Of a stretch of 64,000 bases of DNA, positions 6,594 to 16,188 are shown one piece after another. The stretch covers positions 1 to 64,000 of the forward strand of contig NZ_FOAP01000033.1 in NCBI RefSeq assembly GCF_900109545.1, written 5' to 3'. The translations under genes were made by a program, and so were the position numbers. The stretch's first letter is position 1. Every line of letters starts with the position of its first letter. Origin of the DNA: Stigmatella aurantiaca. GTDB taxonomy: Bacteria; Myxococcota; Myxococcia; Myxococcales; Myxococcaceae. The notes under the pieces were generated by a model, which had not been told where the DNA came from, did no database searches, and saw only the letters and a list, made by a program, of their open reading frames with translations.

Positions 6594-9593
6594 GTGAACA
6601 AGCACTTCTTCAGGCGATTTGAACGAGGGGGCAGTTGGCAGGTCGCTGCACGGGCATTTGCCATGCTGGGAGTGGCGGCCGCGCACCCGCAGCTTGGCCT
6701 TGAACGCTTCCGTCTGGGTGAGCGCCTCAATCTTGGGGGCCTCATTTCGGGTGGGCTGCTCCGGTTCGGATTCTCCCCGCGAGATCGCGCTGCCTTGGAG
6801 CAGTTCGATGCACTCTGGCCTATGTGGATAGGCAGCATGGCGATGAGCTGGGAGAACCTGATCGCAGAGGTCGGGCCTCCCCGGCTCGAGATCGCCCAGC
6901 ACGACGAGAATCCGGAGGTGCTGGCCTACTTCGCCGAGTTGCTCTCCCACGCATCCGTAGGTGCGGCGTCGGTTCATATTCGAGCTGGTGAGCCTCGACT
7001 TGAACGCCCGCTGACGTGGCCTTTGGAAGTCATCACACAGTCCTCGCAGAAACAGCGAATCGAGGCGCTAGGGGAAGATTTGTTGGGGGGTGATGCGCTG
7101 GTGCGCTGGCTTCCTTTGGATAGAGCCGTTGCCGGCCACGTGCTACTGGTGCCCTCGGACATTTCCTTTGTCCCGGGTTCGCCGGGGCATCACGCCTCGG
7201 AGATTCCTTCCAGTGCCATTGCCCTCGCTTTTGTTTCAGAGCGCAAGAGCGCGGCGAGCGCGATGGCGCTCGGACTCAAACTCCGCTACCGGCTGGACAC
7301 GGACGCAGTGCTGGTGGCCCGCACTCCCATGCAGAAGTCCGATGAGTTCTGGCTCGCACTCCTCTCTGAGCTCAGTGTCGGGCGCGCACTCGATGAGGCG
7401 GTACTGCTCGCGAGCCGGTCGCGCGCCGTGCCCTTTCTGCTCTCTTCTTGGGAGTTCCTTGCGAAGGCGAAGCTGGAGGCCAGGGGCGAGGGGAGCGCTG
7501 CCCGTGAGTTGCTTCGGCTTTCCGAGTCGATGAGGGACCGCTTCGAACTGGGCGACCTCGCGGTTCCGGAGACCCTGGCTCGTTCGCTGGGCTTGGAGGG
7601 CTTGGAGTTGAGTGCCCCTGAGCTGGCTTCCGCCCTTCAGCGGTTTCTGTCAGAGCCAGGGGTCGAGCGCCGGCCTGGTCTCGGCGCGGTGCTCGCACAG
7701 TTGCGCCGTGCCGTGCGTTCCGCAGAAGAGAGCCTTGACGTGGCTCTATCGCAGGAACTCACGAGCCCTCCTGCCGAGGGGCCGAAACCTGCTCGAAAGC
7801 CACAGCCCCGGTATCTCCAGGCGAATATCGTCTCTACTGAAGGGGGAGAGGCGGTGCACGAGCCCGGTGCGCTTCTGGCCGGCCGCACCTATGAGGCGGA
7901 GGTCCACATCGGGCCAGTGCGCTCCGGCTCACGTTTCGTCTGGAAGCCATTTCCCGAGAAAGACCTACCTTCATCCCCTGCGGGCCATGAACTCACCATC
8001 ATCTTCGCGGACATCTCTGGGGGGCGCGAGTCCCCGCCGCCGCAGCGGGCGCGCATCCACTTGGGGCCAGAGGGCGCTAGCACTCACTGCTCTTTCAAGT
8101 TTGTCACGCCATCATCGGGGCGGGTTGGGTCGTCCGGCGGGCGCTTCTCCGCGCGTATCGCTGTCTTGTACCGCAACCGTGTCCTCCAAACGGCCTTGGT
8201 CTCTGCCCCGGTAGTGTCGTCGGTGGACGCACGGGCGCGGGTGGGACGTGGCGTGGAGCAGGACATGGAACTGCCCCCCGTTTTTCCGGACGAATCTCTG
8301 GGGGAGCGGACGCCCTTCGATGCCGCGCTCGTTCTCAACCACGACGCAACGGGTGCTGCGGGCGCCATGGTGGTGGAGAACGACCATGTCCGCTGGATTG
8401 ATATCGATCAACCGGATCTTGAGGAGTCCATTCGCCAACTCCGTGCGCGGCTGGACACGCTGACCCAGAGCGATGACCGTCCCACGGGCCTGGACGATGG
8501 GCGCCTTGTGAAACTCCTCATCGCGCTGGCAAACCACGGAGGGTTGCTCTGGAGCATGGTGATCGACCAGCCTGGAGTCGGTCCCGGTTTACGGCGGGGA
8601 AGGCGACTCCAGGTCCTTGAGGCGAGGTGGGGAACCTTCCTTCCCATGGAATTCTTCTACGAGTTCCCCCCACCGCGCCCGGAGGCCCAGTTGTGCCCCA
8701 GCGCTCGACAGGCACTTGTAACAGGCGGGTGCGATCATGCCTTTCATCGGGACGAGGTGCTGGCCGAGGACTATGTGTGCCCTGCGGGATTCTGGGGACT
8801 CACCCGCGTTCTAGAGCGGCAACGTGTGCTCGACCCGGAGCAAGCGCGTGCTGATGTCGGGCTGAAACCCATGCCCAGGCGGGAACAGCGGACCATCCCG
8901 CTTCTGCTCAAAGGGCTCGTCGGAGCCAGCCACCGCGTGGATAGCCACGACGCCGGCAGCATGGACAAGGTGCGACACGCGCTCACGACCCTATGGCCCG
9001 ACTGCACGCAGGAGGTGAAGGGGTGGAAGGAGTGGGCAATGGCGGTGCAGGCGCACGCGCCATCCCTCCTGGTGCTTCTCGTCCACACGGGACGGGAGGA
9101 GAGCACGGATGTTGCCACCATCGAGATAGCGGACGAGGCGATCGCAGTATCGCGCCTCCATGAGCGTCACGTGCGGCAGAAGGACTCCGCTGGCGGCGTC
9201 CTGGTGCTGCTGCTCGGATGCAGCCCCGTGCTGCCTACGGTGAAGTTCCAGAGCGTCGTGGGCCGGTTCCTATGGGCTGGTCGCGGCTCAGCTGTGGTGG
9301 TCAGCAGCATTGCGGACATGTTGGGCCGGCATGCCGGGCCTACTACTGCAGAGCTGCTCACGGGGCTGGAGGAGTTGGTCCGCCACGGGACCGTGGATGT
9401 GGGAGAGGCATTCGTCCGCTTGCGTCGCAAGCTGCTCGCGGATGGAGATCCCCTCATGCTCGGTCTCGTCGTCTACGGGGACGTAGACTGGTCCCTGGTT
9501 GCACCCGCGAGCTCGAAGGAGGACGCCGATGCTGAAGCTGGAGATGCTGCCCGCCGGATGCGGGGACTGCCTGATTCTGGAGCATGTGCATGA
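6594..9593 (+). CDS. CHAT-domain caspase-like protein with central beta-sandwich-like region
   Basis: A 999-residue protein from GTG 6594, with AGGAGA upstream; ATG 6663 is an alternative. The C-terminal part (about 560-985) has the pattern of a CHAT peptidase: a hydrophobic strand ending in the putative catalytic His831 (LVLLVHTG) and a second ending in Cys876 (LVLLLGCSP), then an LWAGRGSAVVVSS segment typical of the fold. Residues about 130-290 resemble a degenerate second CHAT-like unit without obvious catalytic residues. Residues about 405-540 look beta-rich, like an adaptor sandwich. It overlaps the MBL gene by 65 bp and is the first gene of a three-gene operon. Likely a conflict or cell-death effector protease; the target is unknown. 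Confidence 0.65.
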   Translation: MNKHFFRRFERGGSWQVAARAFAMLGVAAAHPQLGLERFRLGERLNLGGLISGGLLRFGFSPRDRAALEQFDALWPMWIGSMAMSWENLIAEVGPPRLEIAQHDENPEVLAYFAELLSHASVGAASVHIRAGEPRLERPLTWPLEVITQSSQKQRIEALGEDLLGGDALVRWLPLDRAVAGHVLLVPSDISFVPGSPGHHASEIPSSAIALAFVSERKSAASAMALGLKLRYRLDTDAVLVARTPMQKSDEFWLALLSELSVGRALDEAVLLASRSRAVPFLLSSWEFLAKAKLEARGEGSAARELLRLSESMRDRFELGDLAVPETLARSLGLEGLELSAPELASALQRFLSEPGVERRPGLGAVLAQLRRAVRSAEESLDVALSQELTSPPAEGPKPARKPQPRYLQANIVSTEGGEAVHEPGALLAGRTYEAEVHIGPVRSGSRFVWKPFPEKDLPSSPAGHELTIIFADISGGRESPPPQRARIHLGPEGASTHCSFKFVTPSSGRVGSSGGRFSARIAVLYRNRVLQTALVSAPVVSSVDARARVGRGVEQDMELPPVFPDESLGERTPFDAALVLNHDATGAAGAMVVENDHVRWIDIDQPDLEESIRQLRARLDTLTQSDDRPTGLDDGRLVKLLIALANHGGLLWSMVIDQPGVGPGLRRGRRLQVLEARWGTFLPMEFFYEFPPPRPEAQLCPSARQALVTGGCDHAFHRDEVLAEDYVCPAGFWGLTRVLERQRVLDPEQARADVGLKPMPRREQRTIPLLLKGLVGASHRVDSHDAGSMDKVRHALTTLWPDCTQEVKGWKEWAMAVQAHAPSLLVLLVHTGREESTDVATIEIADEAIAVSRLHERHVRQKDSAGGVLVLLLGCSPVLPTVKFQSVVGRFLWAGRGSAVVVSSIADMLGRHAGPTTAELLTGLEELVRHGTVDVGEAFVRLRRKLLADGDPLMLGLVVYGDVDWSLVAPASSKEDADAEAGDAARRMRGLPDSGACA

Positions 9594-10635
9594 AGGGCGG
9601 GCCCACCGCATCCTCATCGATGGAGGGACACCTGCTTCGTACCCGGCACTCCGCGCTCGCCTCTTGCGCGAGTCACGGCCCCACTTCGACTTGATCATCG
9701 TCACACATGTGGATGTGGACCACATCGGTGGCGTGCTGGAGTTGCTCCGGGATCGCAAGCTCGGCGTCACCTATGACGACCTTTGGTTCAACGGCTTTCA
9801 CCACATGCAGCCGTTTTTGCCAGATGCCCTCGGTGTGTCTGGAGAGACCCTGTCCATGCGAGCAGTGCCCACCAGCGAGGACTTGCTTGGCCCTGCGCAG
9901 GGTGAGTCGCTGGCGGCGCTTGCCAAAGGGGGCCGCTGGAATGAAGCGTTCCGCCAGGGCCCCATCGTCGCTCTAGACTCAGGCGCGCTGCCGCGCATCG
10001 AACTGCCGGGGGGGCTTGTGCTGACGGTACTGTCGCCGACACCGGCCACTCTCCAGAAGATGGCGCTTGTCTGGGCACGGGAGGTTCGCGCCGTAGAGGA
10101 AGCGATGTCCCGGCCTGACGCCTCCAGAACTGATCCGGTGGATCGGTTGGGGGATCTGGACGTGAAGGCCCTGGCCTCCGAACCGGAGCAGCGCGACGAT
10201 GCACCCGCGAATGGCAGCAGCATCGCATTGCTCGCAGAGCGCGGGCCGCACGCCTGCCTTCTGGCGGCGGATGCCTGGCCCCACGTTCTTGCCGCAGCGC
10301 TTCAGCGGCTGCTGCGGGAGCGCGGGCTGCGCAAGCTGCCGCTGGACGCGGTGAAGTTGCCCCACCATGGCAGCAAGCGCAACGTCACCCGGGAGTGGCT
10401 CGACCTCGTGGAGTGCAACAACTTCCTCTTCTCCACGGATGGCTCGCGCTTCCGGCACCCGGATACCCAAACTGTCGCCCGGCTTATCTCCGCGAAGCGC
10501 GGTGTCCGACTCCACTTCAACACCGCTTCGCCGCCCGCCCTGCGCTGGCAATCCGAGAGTCTCCAGGTCCGCTATGGCTTCACCACCGTGTTCCCGGGCA
10601 GTGAGGGCGAGCCGCTGGTGCTCACACTCGGCTGA
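9529..10635 (+). CDS. Metallo-beta-lactamase-fold metallo-hydrolase
   Basis: A 368-residue protein; ATG 9529 is chosen because AAGGAGG lies 6 nt upstream and MLKLEMLPAGCGDCLILEH is the usual MBL N-terminus. The metal site is visible as T59-H60-V-D62-V-D64-H65 (THxDxDH), followed by IGG, with a later HHGS at 279-282 and FRHPD near the end. This architecture matches MBL hydrolases of the ComEC/Rec2-like and RNase Z-like superfamily. There is no signal peptide, so it should be cytoplasmic. It is sandwiched between two CHAT protein genes, suggesting either a regulatory nucleotide/nucleic-acid hydrolase or a second effector in the same system. Confidence 0.8.
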   Translation: MLKLEMLPAGCGDCLILEHVHEGRAHRILIDGGTPASYPALRARLLRESRPHFDLIIVTHVDVDHIGGVLELLRDRKLGVTYDDLWFNGFHHMQPFLPDALGVSGETLSMRAVPTSEDLLGPAQGESLAALAKGGRWNEAFRQGPIVALDSGALPRIELPGGLVLTVLSPTPATLQKMALVWAREVRAVEEAMSRPDASRTDPVDRLGDLDVKALASEPEQRDDAPANGSSIALLAERGPHACLLAADAWPHVLAAALQRLLRERGLRKLPLDAVKLPHHGSKRNVTREWLDLVECNNFLFSTDGSRFRHPDTQTVARLISAKRGVRLHFNTASPPALRWQSESLQVRYGFTTVFPGSEGEPLVLTLG

Positions 10636-10727
10636 GCGTCCGTTGCAGTCCTTTGGGTCCGCGGCCTCTTGGCACCTTCGAGCTCACCGGAGAGACTGCC
10701 GGTGCCGAATACCTCAGGGGGAAGCGG

Positions 10728-13700
10728 ATGGCGGACGCCGGAGTGGTTGGGAAGTTGGAGCGCGCCCAGGAGTTGCTGGGCATGGAAGGGCCGGAACGAG
10801 CCTCGCAGGCAGCGCGGTTGGCGCGCGAGGTACTCGACGCGCTGCCGAAGGGGGCGAGCCAGGAGGAGCGTGCCTTCGCTCATTCAGTGCTCGGGAGGGC
10901 CTTGCTCGAAACGGCTGAGACGGCGCGAGCCGTGGGCCACCTGGAGGAGGCGCTGCAGCTCCTGCTTCCGGATGCGCCTACCGGGCTTCGGGTGCAGACC
11001 CGGATGGTGCTGGCCAAGGCGTATGGGCTCATGGCTCGCCGTGACGATGCGTTCGCCCAGCTCACGCGTGCGGTCGAGGATGCCCGAGCCGCTGCCCTCA
11101 GGGATTCCCTTGCACTGGCCACGCTGCTCCTCGCTGAGATGGAGCGGAGCGCGGGCGACACGCAGCATTGGCGTGAGCGCCTGCGAGCTGTTGAGCGAGA
11201 GGTGGCGGGTACGCCATGGGAGCACGTTCTGCTGCTGGAGCGGCTCCTCCCCAGTCACGATGAGCCATTGGCAAGGGAGGTGCTCGAGCTGATGCGGCGT
11301 TTCGGAGATGGTCTTCTTCCCATCAACGCCGCGCTGGAGCAGCAGCTCGCGATGCTCCTGATGAACCACGCTGAGCAACTCCCAGCGGACGTTCTTCGCA
11401 AGCTGCTGGACGGGGAGCAGCGTCCTCATCTCGCGCCTCCGGTGCGGGCGCGGCTCCTCGCTGCGGATGGTCGGGCGAGCGAGGCCGTTACACTGCTTCA
11501 GGGAGAGCTGTTGAAGGAGATGTCGGACGCCGAGCGGCTGCGCTCCGCCGGCCTGCTGCTCGCGCTTCTACCGGACGAAGCGCGCGACGAGCGCCTCCGC
11601 ACCTGCGAGGTGGTGGAGAAGCTGCTGACGGGCCCACTGGACGATGCCGCCATGCGCTCGGACCTTGCCGCAGCACTTTGGAAGTGCGCCAAGGGTGAGC
11701 GCAGGCTGTTGGACCGGGCATGGCGCCATGCAGAACTCGCGGCGGAGGGGTTGGCCGGAGACCCCGCAGCTCTTGAGGTGAATGCACGAGTCCTGGCCAA
11801 CATTCGAGTGGAGCAGCTCGCCTCCGGCGCGGCCACGTCCACGCCCGAGCAGATCTCACTGGCGACCTGGTTCGAGCAGTCCCTTCCGCTGCCCCCGAGG
11901 GAACTGGCCCGCTATCGACAGGAAGCTGCCGCGATCCTGCTCCACCCGGGACCCTTCACCCTTCCGCGGGCGATGGTCATTGCCGAGCGGCTGCTCGGGC
12001 TCGTTCCAGACTCGGGCGGAGCACGCGCGAGCCGTGCACGGCTCGATTGGGTCCGTGCTCGGAGTGCTCCCCCTCCGCAGGAAGGGGCGTTGGTGCACGA
12101 GGTTCCGGCAGGGGCGGGCGGTGTCAAGGGACCCTTCGATGATGCACCTTCGTGGGGGGTCGCGCTCGCGCAGGGCTTGCGAGCGCCCCCGGCATCGTCC
12201 CTCGGTGAAGGGGAACTGGCGGAACTCGGAGCTCTCATGAGGGCTCGCCCGGACCGCGCGGAGGAGTGCCTGGATTGGATGTTCCAGAGCATCTCGCACG
12301 GGTCCTCCGAGGACCATGACGTCCTGGCCATGCTCTCGGCGCTTGGCCCGAGCGGCGCGGTAGGACCCAAGCTGCTGGAGCGCCTGGAACGTGCGATCTC
12401 CCGGTCTCCAGGTTTCCCAATGCTGCGGCTGAAGGTGCAGTTCCTCTCGCAGTCGATGGAGTGGGGGGATGGAACTCCCTACACGCGGGCCGCGGACGCG
12501 CTGATGGCCGCGGCTCGCACCACCGAGGAGCGCACCGAGGCCCGCTTCTTCAAGGGCACCGAGCGGCTGAACGCGCTCCAGGCGCTGCGTCCGTTTGATG
12601 GCCGCCGCAGGAGCATCCTGGATGAAGCTCGCCAGATCCTCTCCCAGGCAGTGGGGGAGGCCGACCTCGCCCGTGTTCCAGGGCACCTTCGCTTCGCCCT
12701 GCTCATCTCGGCGGGCAATGCATTCCGGGAGGGACACTCGCCTGACATCGCGCGGGCTCTGCGTATGTACGAGGAGGCCAGGAGCATCGGAGCGCCCAAC
12801 CCATTCGAAGCCGCGAAGCTCTCGAAGGTCACCGCGGATGCCCTGCTGTTGCGAGGGGGTCCCGGAGATGCAGCGCAAGCCATGCGGCTGCTGGGGCATT
12901 CTCTCGGTATTCGGAAGGGAACTCCCTACTACGCCGAGACGCTGATGACCGCCGCCCGGGCCGAACTCATGCAGTCAGAGGGTTCGGAGGAGGAGCGGTT
13001 GCTGCGAGCCATCGACAGGTTGGAGGAGGCGCTGCTTCACTGTAACGACGAGCGAAACCGGCTCGGTCTGGCCTCGGAGTTGATGGGATTCATCGCCCAG
13101 CTCGCTCGGCACCGGCCTCGCGACGTGGCGCTGCACCGGCGGTTGGATGAGCTTGGGCGTCTCCATCCGAAGCTGGCACAGGAGGCGGAGCGCGCAAAGC
13201 GGGGGCAGGTAGGGCCACTGCCGGAGGACATGGCCCGTTTCGCGCAGGCTTCAGCGATGCACCCGGCCGTCGTCGCCTATTTTGAAGGCACGCGCCCGTT
13301 GAAGCGGTCTGAGGAGCTCATCGCGGAAATGGGTCTGGAGCCCGGCAGTCCAATGGCCAAGGCAGTCCGGGCGGCGGATGCTCCCGCGGAGGAGCGCACG
13401 CCCGAGGCGCTGAGCGCCCGCGCCGCGCGCCTGTCCCAGGTCGGTGAGCCTGCAACGCGCCCAGGGGCGCTAGTGGCACGCGCGAAGCTGTTGGCCCACC
13501 TCGCCGGGCTCCGACGGGCCAGCGCGGAGGAGGCCCGGCGCACCGCTGAAGAGGCAGAGCCCCTGGTCCGGGCCATCGAGGTGCCAGCCGCCCGCCACCT
13601 CCTTCTGCTGGAGTTGGTCCGTGTCTGGGTTCCTATGGAGACGTACATCCACCCGGTCGTCGACTGCGCGCGCGGGGCGGAGCTGTGCCGCGAGGTGCTC

Positions 13701-16094
13701 GACGACTCGACCGTCACCGACGCCGAGTCCCTGGACGCGCTGCAATGTCTCGCCCGGGCGACGCGCTACCGGAAGGATGGTGACCGGCTCGCCCATCTTC
13801 GCGAGGCCGCCCGCCTCTATGAGGAATGTGCGCGCCGCTACGAGCAGGTGGGCATGGCGGACGGTGCCGCCATCATGCGCACGAACCTCGCCGAGGTCCG
13901 GGCGGAGCTTCGGACCGGCGGGAGTGAACCAGAGCATCAGGCAGGCGTCGCCGCCGCGCGTGCTCGAGTGGCCGTGGCCCGAGGCCCCTCGGAGAAGGCC
14001 GTTGCGCAGGGTAACCTCGCTGTCGAGCTCACGCGCCTGGGCTCGCTGCGTCCGCCCCCCGAGGGAGACGCGCTGCTCGCGGAAGCGCGAAGGCTCTTCG
14101 AGTCGATGCCGTGGGGGGACCTCCCGGGGAGGCGGTTCTCCGTGGAGAACTTCCAGACCCTCTGCCTCGCGGAGATTGCCACCCGCGCAGGGCAGCGCGC
14201 CGAGGCCATCGCGCTATGGCGCAAGCGCCTCGCGGGCCTGGACCGGGAGGCCCATCCGGTCGAGTGGGCCATGACCGTCCATAACCTCGCCGACACGCTG
14301 CTCGAGCCCGACCGGCAGACCGGTACCATGGACACGCGCCAGGTTACGGAAGGGCTGTTGTGGTGCGAGGAGGCGCTCAAGGTCCGCACGTTGGACGAGT
14401 TTCCCGAGTTCCACTGGGAGACCGCTGACACCATGGGCCGGGGGATTGTGGCGGTGCTGCTGAACTGGTCGGCCTCTCTGCCATGGCCCCGCGAGCTGTG
14501 GGAGCGCGGGGAGCAGGCGCTTCGGGGTGCTATCAAGGCGGCCCAGGTGCGTGGCGGAGGCGAGCGGCTTGCCAAATCGGCGCTCTCGCTGCTCAGGCTT
14601 GCGCTCGCGGCCGGCTCTCCCGAGCAGCTCGAGTCCACTGCCGAGCTGGCCTGGACGGCGCTCGACGGGGCCCGGCCTTTCCTGCTGGTTGACGAGCGGT
14701 CAGGCTTTCAGGAGGCGGTGTGCGCCGCCGACGTAGGGGCCTCGCTGGGGCGCGAGCTGGCGAGTCGAACCGCGGCTGGGAGTACGGAGGGGTTCCACTA
14801 CGTGCTGGCTGGCGAATCGGCGGAGCGCGTCCTGCGCTGGCTCGCCCGTGCGGCGGGGGCTGCCCAACGAGCCTTGGCGGGCCGGGTGTCCCGGCCCTCG
14901 GCCGTACCAGAGGGTGACTGGGTGGAGTGGCTCGAAGCCGTCCGCCAGGGGGCTCCCGGAGAGGTGGCTCGTGCCCTCGAAAAGGTACGCTTCGCTGAGC
15001 CGTCCTTCCTCCGGGGGGAGCCGGACCTGTCCGGGACATGGAACTGGCTGCGGTCGCGGCCGGGCTCCGCTGCTGTGGCCCTTGTCGGCAGCAACCACGG
15101 CCTGATGGCGGCGGTCCTCGAACATACGGAGCGGCCCAGAGTTGTGGTGGCCGCGCTGCGGCACGACTCGCCCCCGGTGAACGAGGACGCGGTCGCGCAG
15201 GCGCTCAGCGCCAACGAGAGCGGCCAGCCCTACCGCGAGCTGCTGACCTGGACCCGGACGAATGTCCTCCCCCCCTTGCAGCGCCTGCTCCCGCCGTCTC
15301 CCTCGCACCTGCTCTGGATTCCGGCGGGGCCCATGCGGTTGCTGGCTCCGGCAGACCTCTGGCCCGCCACACCCATGACGCTCGCGACGCGGTTTGACCT
15401 GGAGGTGCGCTCATTCCCGGAGCGGCCCCGGTGCACCCTCCTGGCGGTTGCGGACCCCGGGCCTGGAAAGCGAGGGGAGCTCAAGGGAGCTGTCAAGGTT
15501 GGCGCGCAGCTCGCCCAGCTTGTGGCGTCTGCCGGTGCGCCCCGCGCGTTGTTGAGCCAGGGGGGCAAGTTCGGCAGGGCGCTGCGCCTGTCCTGTCCTG
15601 GGCTCGTGGAGCGCCCGGCTTCCGCTGGCGACGTCCTCCGGGAGCTCACCGAGGCGGACGTGGTGATGTTCCTGTGCCACGGCGGGGTCGCGGGCCCGCG
15701 CAAGGCGACGCTCCAACTACTCGATGAGGTGGGCTCGGACTCCGAACTGGCACTGGAGCAGGTTGGCGCCGACCCCAGACGCATTGCCGGTGCCTCGATC
15801 GTACTCCTCTCGTGCGAGACGGGGCGGGTGGGGGACTGGATTCACCGTGCCGCAGGGCTGGCCGGAGCCTTCCTGGCGAGCGGTGCCCGGCAGATCATCG
15901 CCCCCCTCTGGGAGGTCCCTCTGGGGGGAGCGTTGATTGTGGGACGGGCGGTGCTGGATTCGCTCACACAGGGGGGCGACCCGTCTCTGGCGCTTCACAC
16001 CCTCCAGCTTCCGGAGTCACAAGTGGGGGGGGCGTCCCCCCGGCACTCAGGGCGTGCTTGGTCCTTCAAGGCCTTCGTGCACTGGATCGCGTAG
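10728..16094 (+). CDS. Giant helical-repeat (TPR-like) protein with C-terminal CHAT caspase-like domain
   Basis: A 1788-residue protein from ATG 10728, preceded by AGGGGGAAG. About 1400 residues are Ala/Leu/Arg-rich helical repeats of TPR type, for example AHSVLGRALLETAETARAVG and ALQCLARATRYRKDGDRLAH. The C-terminal 350 residues are a CHAT domain: HLLWIPAGPMRLLAPADLW, then VVMFLCHGG with catalytic His1651, IVLLSCETG with Cys1696, and AGAFLASGARQIIAPLWEVP. Both catalytic residues are intact. CHAT proteins with TPR sensors act as regulated proteases in separase-like and defence settings. It lies 92 bp after the MBL gene. The repeats probably sense a trigger or partner; whether it cleaves the first CHAT protein is speculation. 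Confidence 0.75.
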   Translation: MADAGVVGKLERAQELLGMEGPERASQAARLAREVLDALPKGASQEERAFAHSVLGRALLETAETARAVGHLEEALQLLLPDAPTGLRVQTRMVLAKAYGLMARRDDAFAQLTRAVEDARAAALRDSLALATLLLAEMERSAGDTQHWRERLRAVEREVAGTPWEHVLLLERLLPSHDEPLAREVLELMRRFGDGLLPINAALEQQLAMLLMNHAEQLPADVLRKLLDGEQRPHLAPPVRARLLAADGRASEAVTLLQGELLKEMSDAERLRSAGLLLALLPDEARDERLRTCEVVEKLLTGPLDDAAMRSDLAAALWKCAKGERRLLDRAWRHAELAAEGLAGDPAALEVNARVLANIRVEQLASGAATSTPEQISLATWFEQSLPLPPRELARYRQEAAAILLHPGPFTLPRAMVIAERLLGLVPDSGGARASRARLDWVRARSAPPPQEGALVHEVPAGAGGVKGPFDDAPSWGVALAQGLRAPPASSLGEGELAELGALMRARPDRAEECLDWMFQSISHGSSEDHDVLAMLSALGPSGAVGPKLLERLERAISRSPGFPMLRLKVQFLSQSMEWGDGTPYTRAADALMAAARTTEERTEARFFKGTERLNALQALRPFDGRRRSILDEARQILSQAVGEADLARVPGHLRFALLISAGNAFREGHSPDIARALRMYEEARSIGAPNPFEAAKLSKVTADALLLRGGPGDAAQAMRLLGHSLGIRKGTPYYAETLMTAARAELMQSEGSEEERLLRAIDRLEEALLHCNDERNRLGLASELMGFIAQLARHRPRDVALHRRLDELGRLHPKLAQEAERAKRGQVGPLPEDMARFAQASAMHPAVVAYFEGTRPLKRSEELIAEMGLEPGSPMAKAVRAADAPAEERTPEALSARAARLSQVGEPATRPGALVARAKLLAHLAGLRRASAEEARRTAEEAEPLVRAIEVPAARHLLLLELVRVWVPMETYIHPVVDCARGAELCREVLDDSTVTDAESLDALQCLARATRYRKDGDRLAHLREAARLYEECARRYEQVGMADGAAIMRTNLAEVRAELRTGGSEPEHQAGVAAARARVAVARGPSEKAVAQGNLAVELTRLGSLRPPPEGDALLAEARRLFESMPWGDLPGRRFSVENFQTLCLAEIATRAGQRAEAIALWRKRLAGLDREAHPVEWAMTVHNLADTLLEPDRQTGTMDTRQVTEGLLWCEEALKVRTLDEFPEFHWETADTMGRGIVAVLLNWSASLPWPRELWERGEQALRGAIKAAQVRGGGERLAKSALSLLRLALAAGSPEQLESTAELAWTALDGARPFLLVDERSGFQEAVCAADVGASLGRELASRTAAGSTEGFHYVLAGESAERVLRWLARAAGAAQRALAGRVSRPSAVPEGDWVEWLEAVRQGAPGEVARALEKVRFAEPSFLRGEPDLSGTWNWLRSRPGSAAVALVGSNHGLMAAVLEHTERPRVVVAALRHDSPPVNEDAVAQALSANESGQPYRELLTWTRTNVLPPLQRLLPPSPSHLLWIPAGPMRLLAPADLWPATPMTLATRFDLEVRSFPERPRCTLLAVADPGPGKRGELKGAVKVGAQLAQLVASAGAPRALLSQGGKFGRALRLSCPGLVERPASAGDVLRELTEADVVMFLCHGGVAGPRKATLQLLDEVGSDSELALEQVGADPRRIAGASIVLLSCETGRVGDWIHRAAGLAGAFLASGARQIIAPLWEVPLGGALIVGRAVLDSLTQGGDPSLALHTLQLPESQVGGASPRHSGRAWSFKAFVHWIA

Positions 16095-16106
16095 CCCTTG
16101 AACCTA

Positions 16107-16151
16107 CCCATGCATGGGGTCAGACTCTGCCCCCACTGCGCGGGCAGTCTG
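16107..16151. promoter_or_regulatory. Palindrome plus hairpin between CHAT operon and BREX operon
   Basis: CCCATGCATGGG at 16107-16118 is a perfect 12-bp palindrome. Immediately after, CAGACTCTGCCC (16121-16132) pairs with GGGCAGTCTG (16142-16151), a 10-bp stem with a 2-nt bulge. The hairpin may end the upstream operon, although no long T run follows. The palindrome could be an operator for the downstream operon. Confidence 0.4.
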
Positions 16152-16188
16152 TTCTCCTATGAACGGTCGTGCGCCCGTTGGGGAACCT

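Noticed and set aside
6238-6597. A 119-codon frame ending in a GTGA overlap with the CHAT gene
   Set aside because: The translation is dominated by Arg, Trp and Ser and looks non-coding; the overlap alone is not enough.
10728-16094. A CRISPR type III-E link for the helical-repeat CHAT protein
   Set aside because: No CRISPR repeats or cas genes occur in the window, so a Craspase-like arrangement is not supported.
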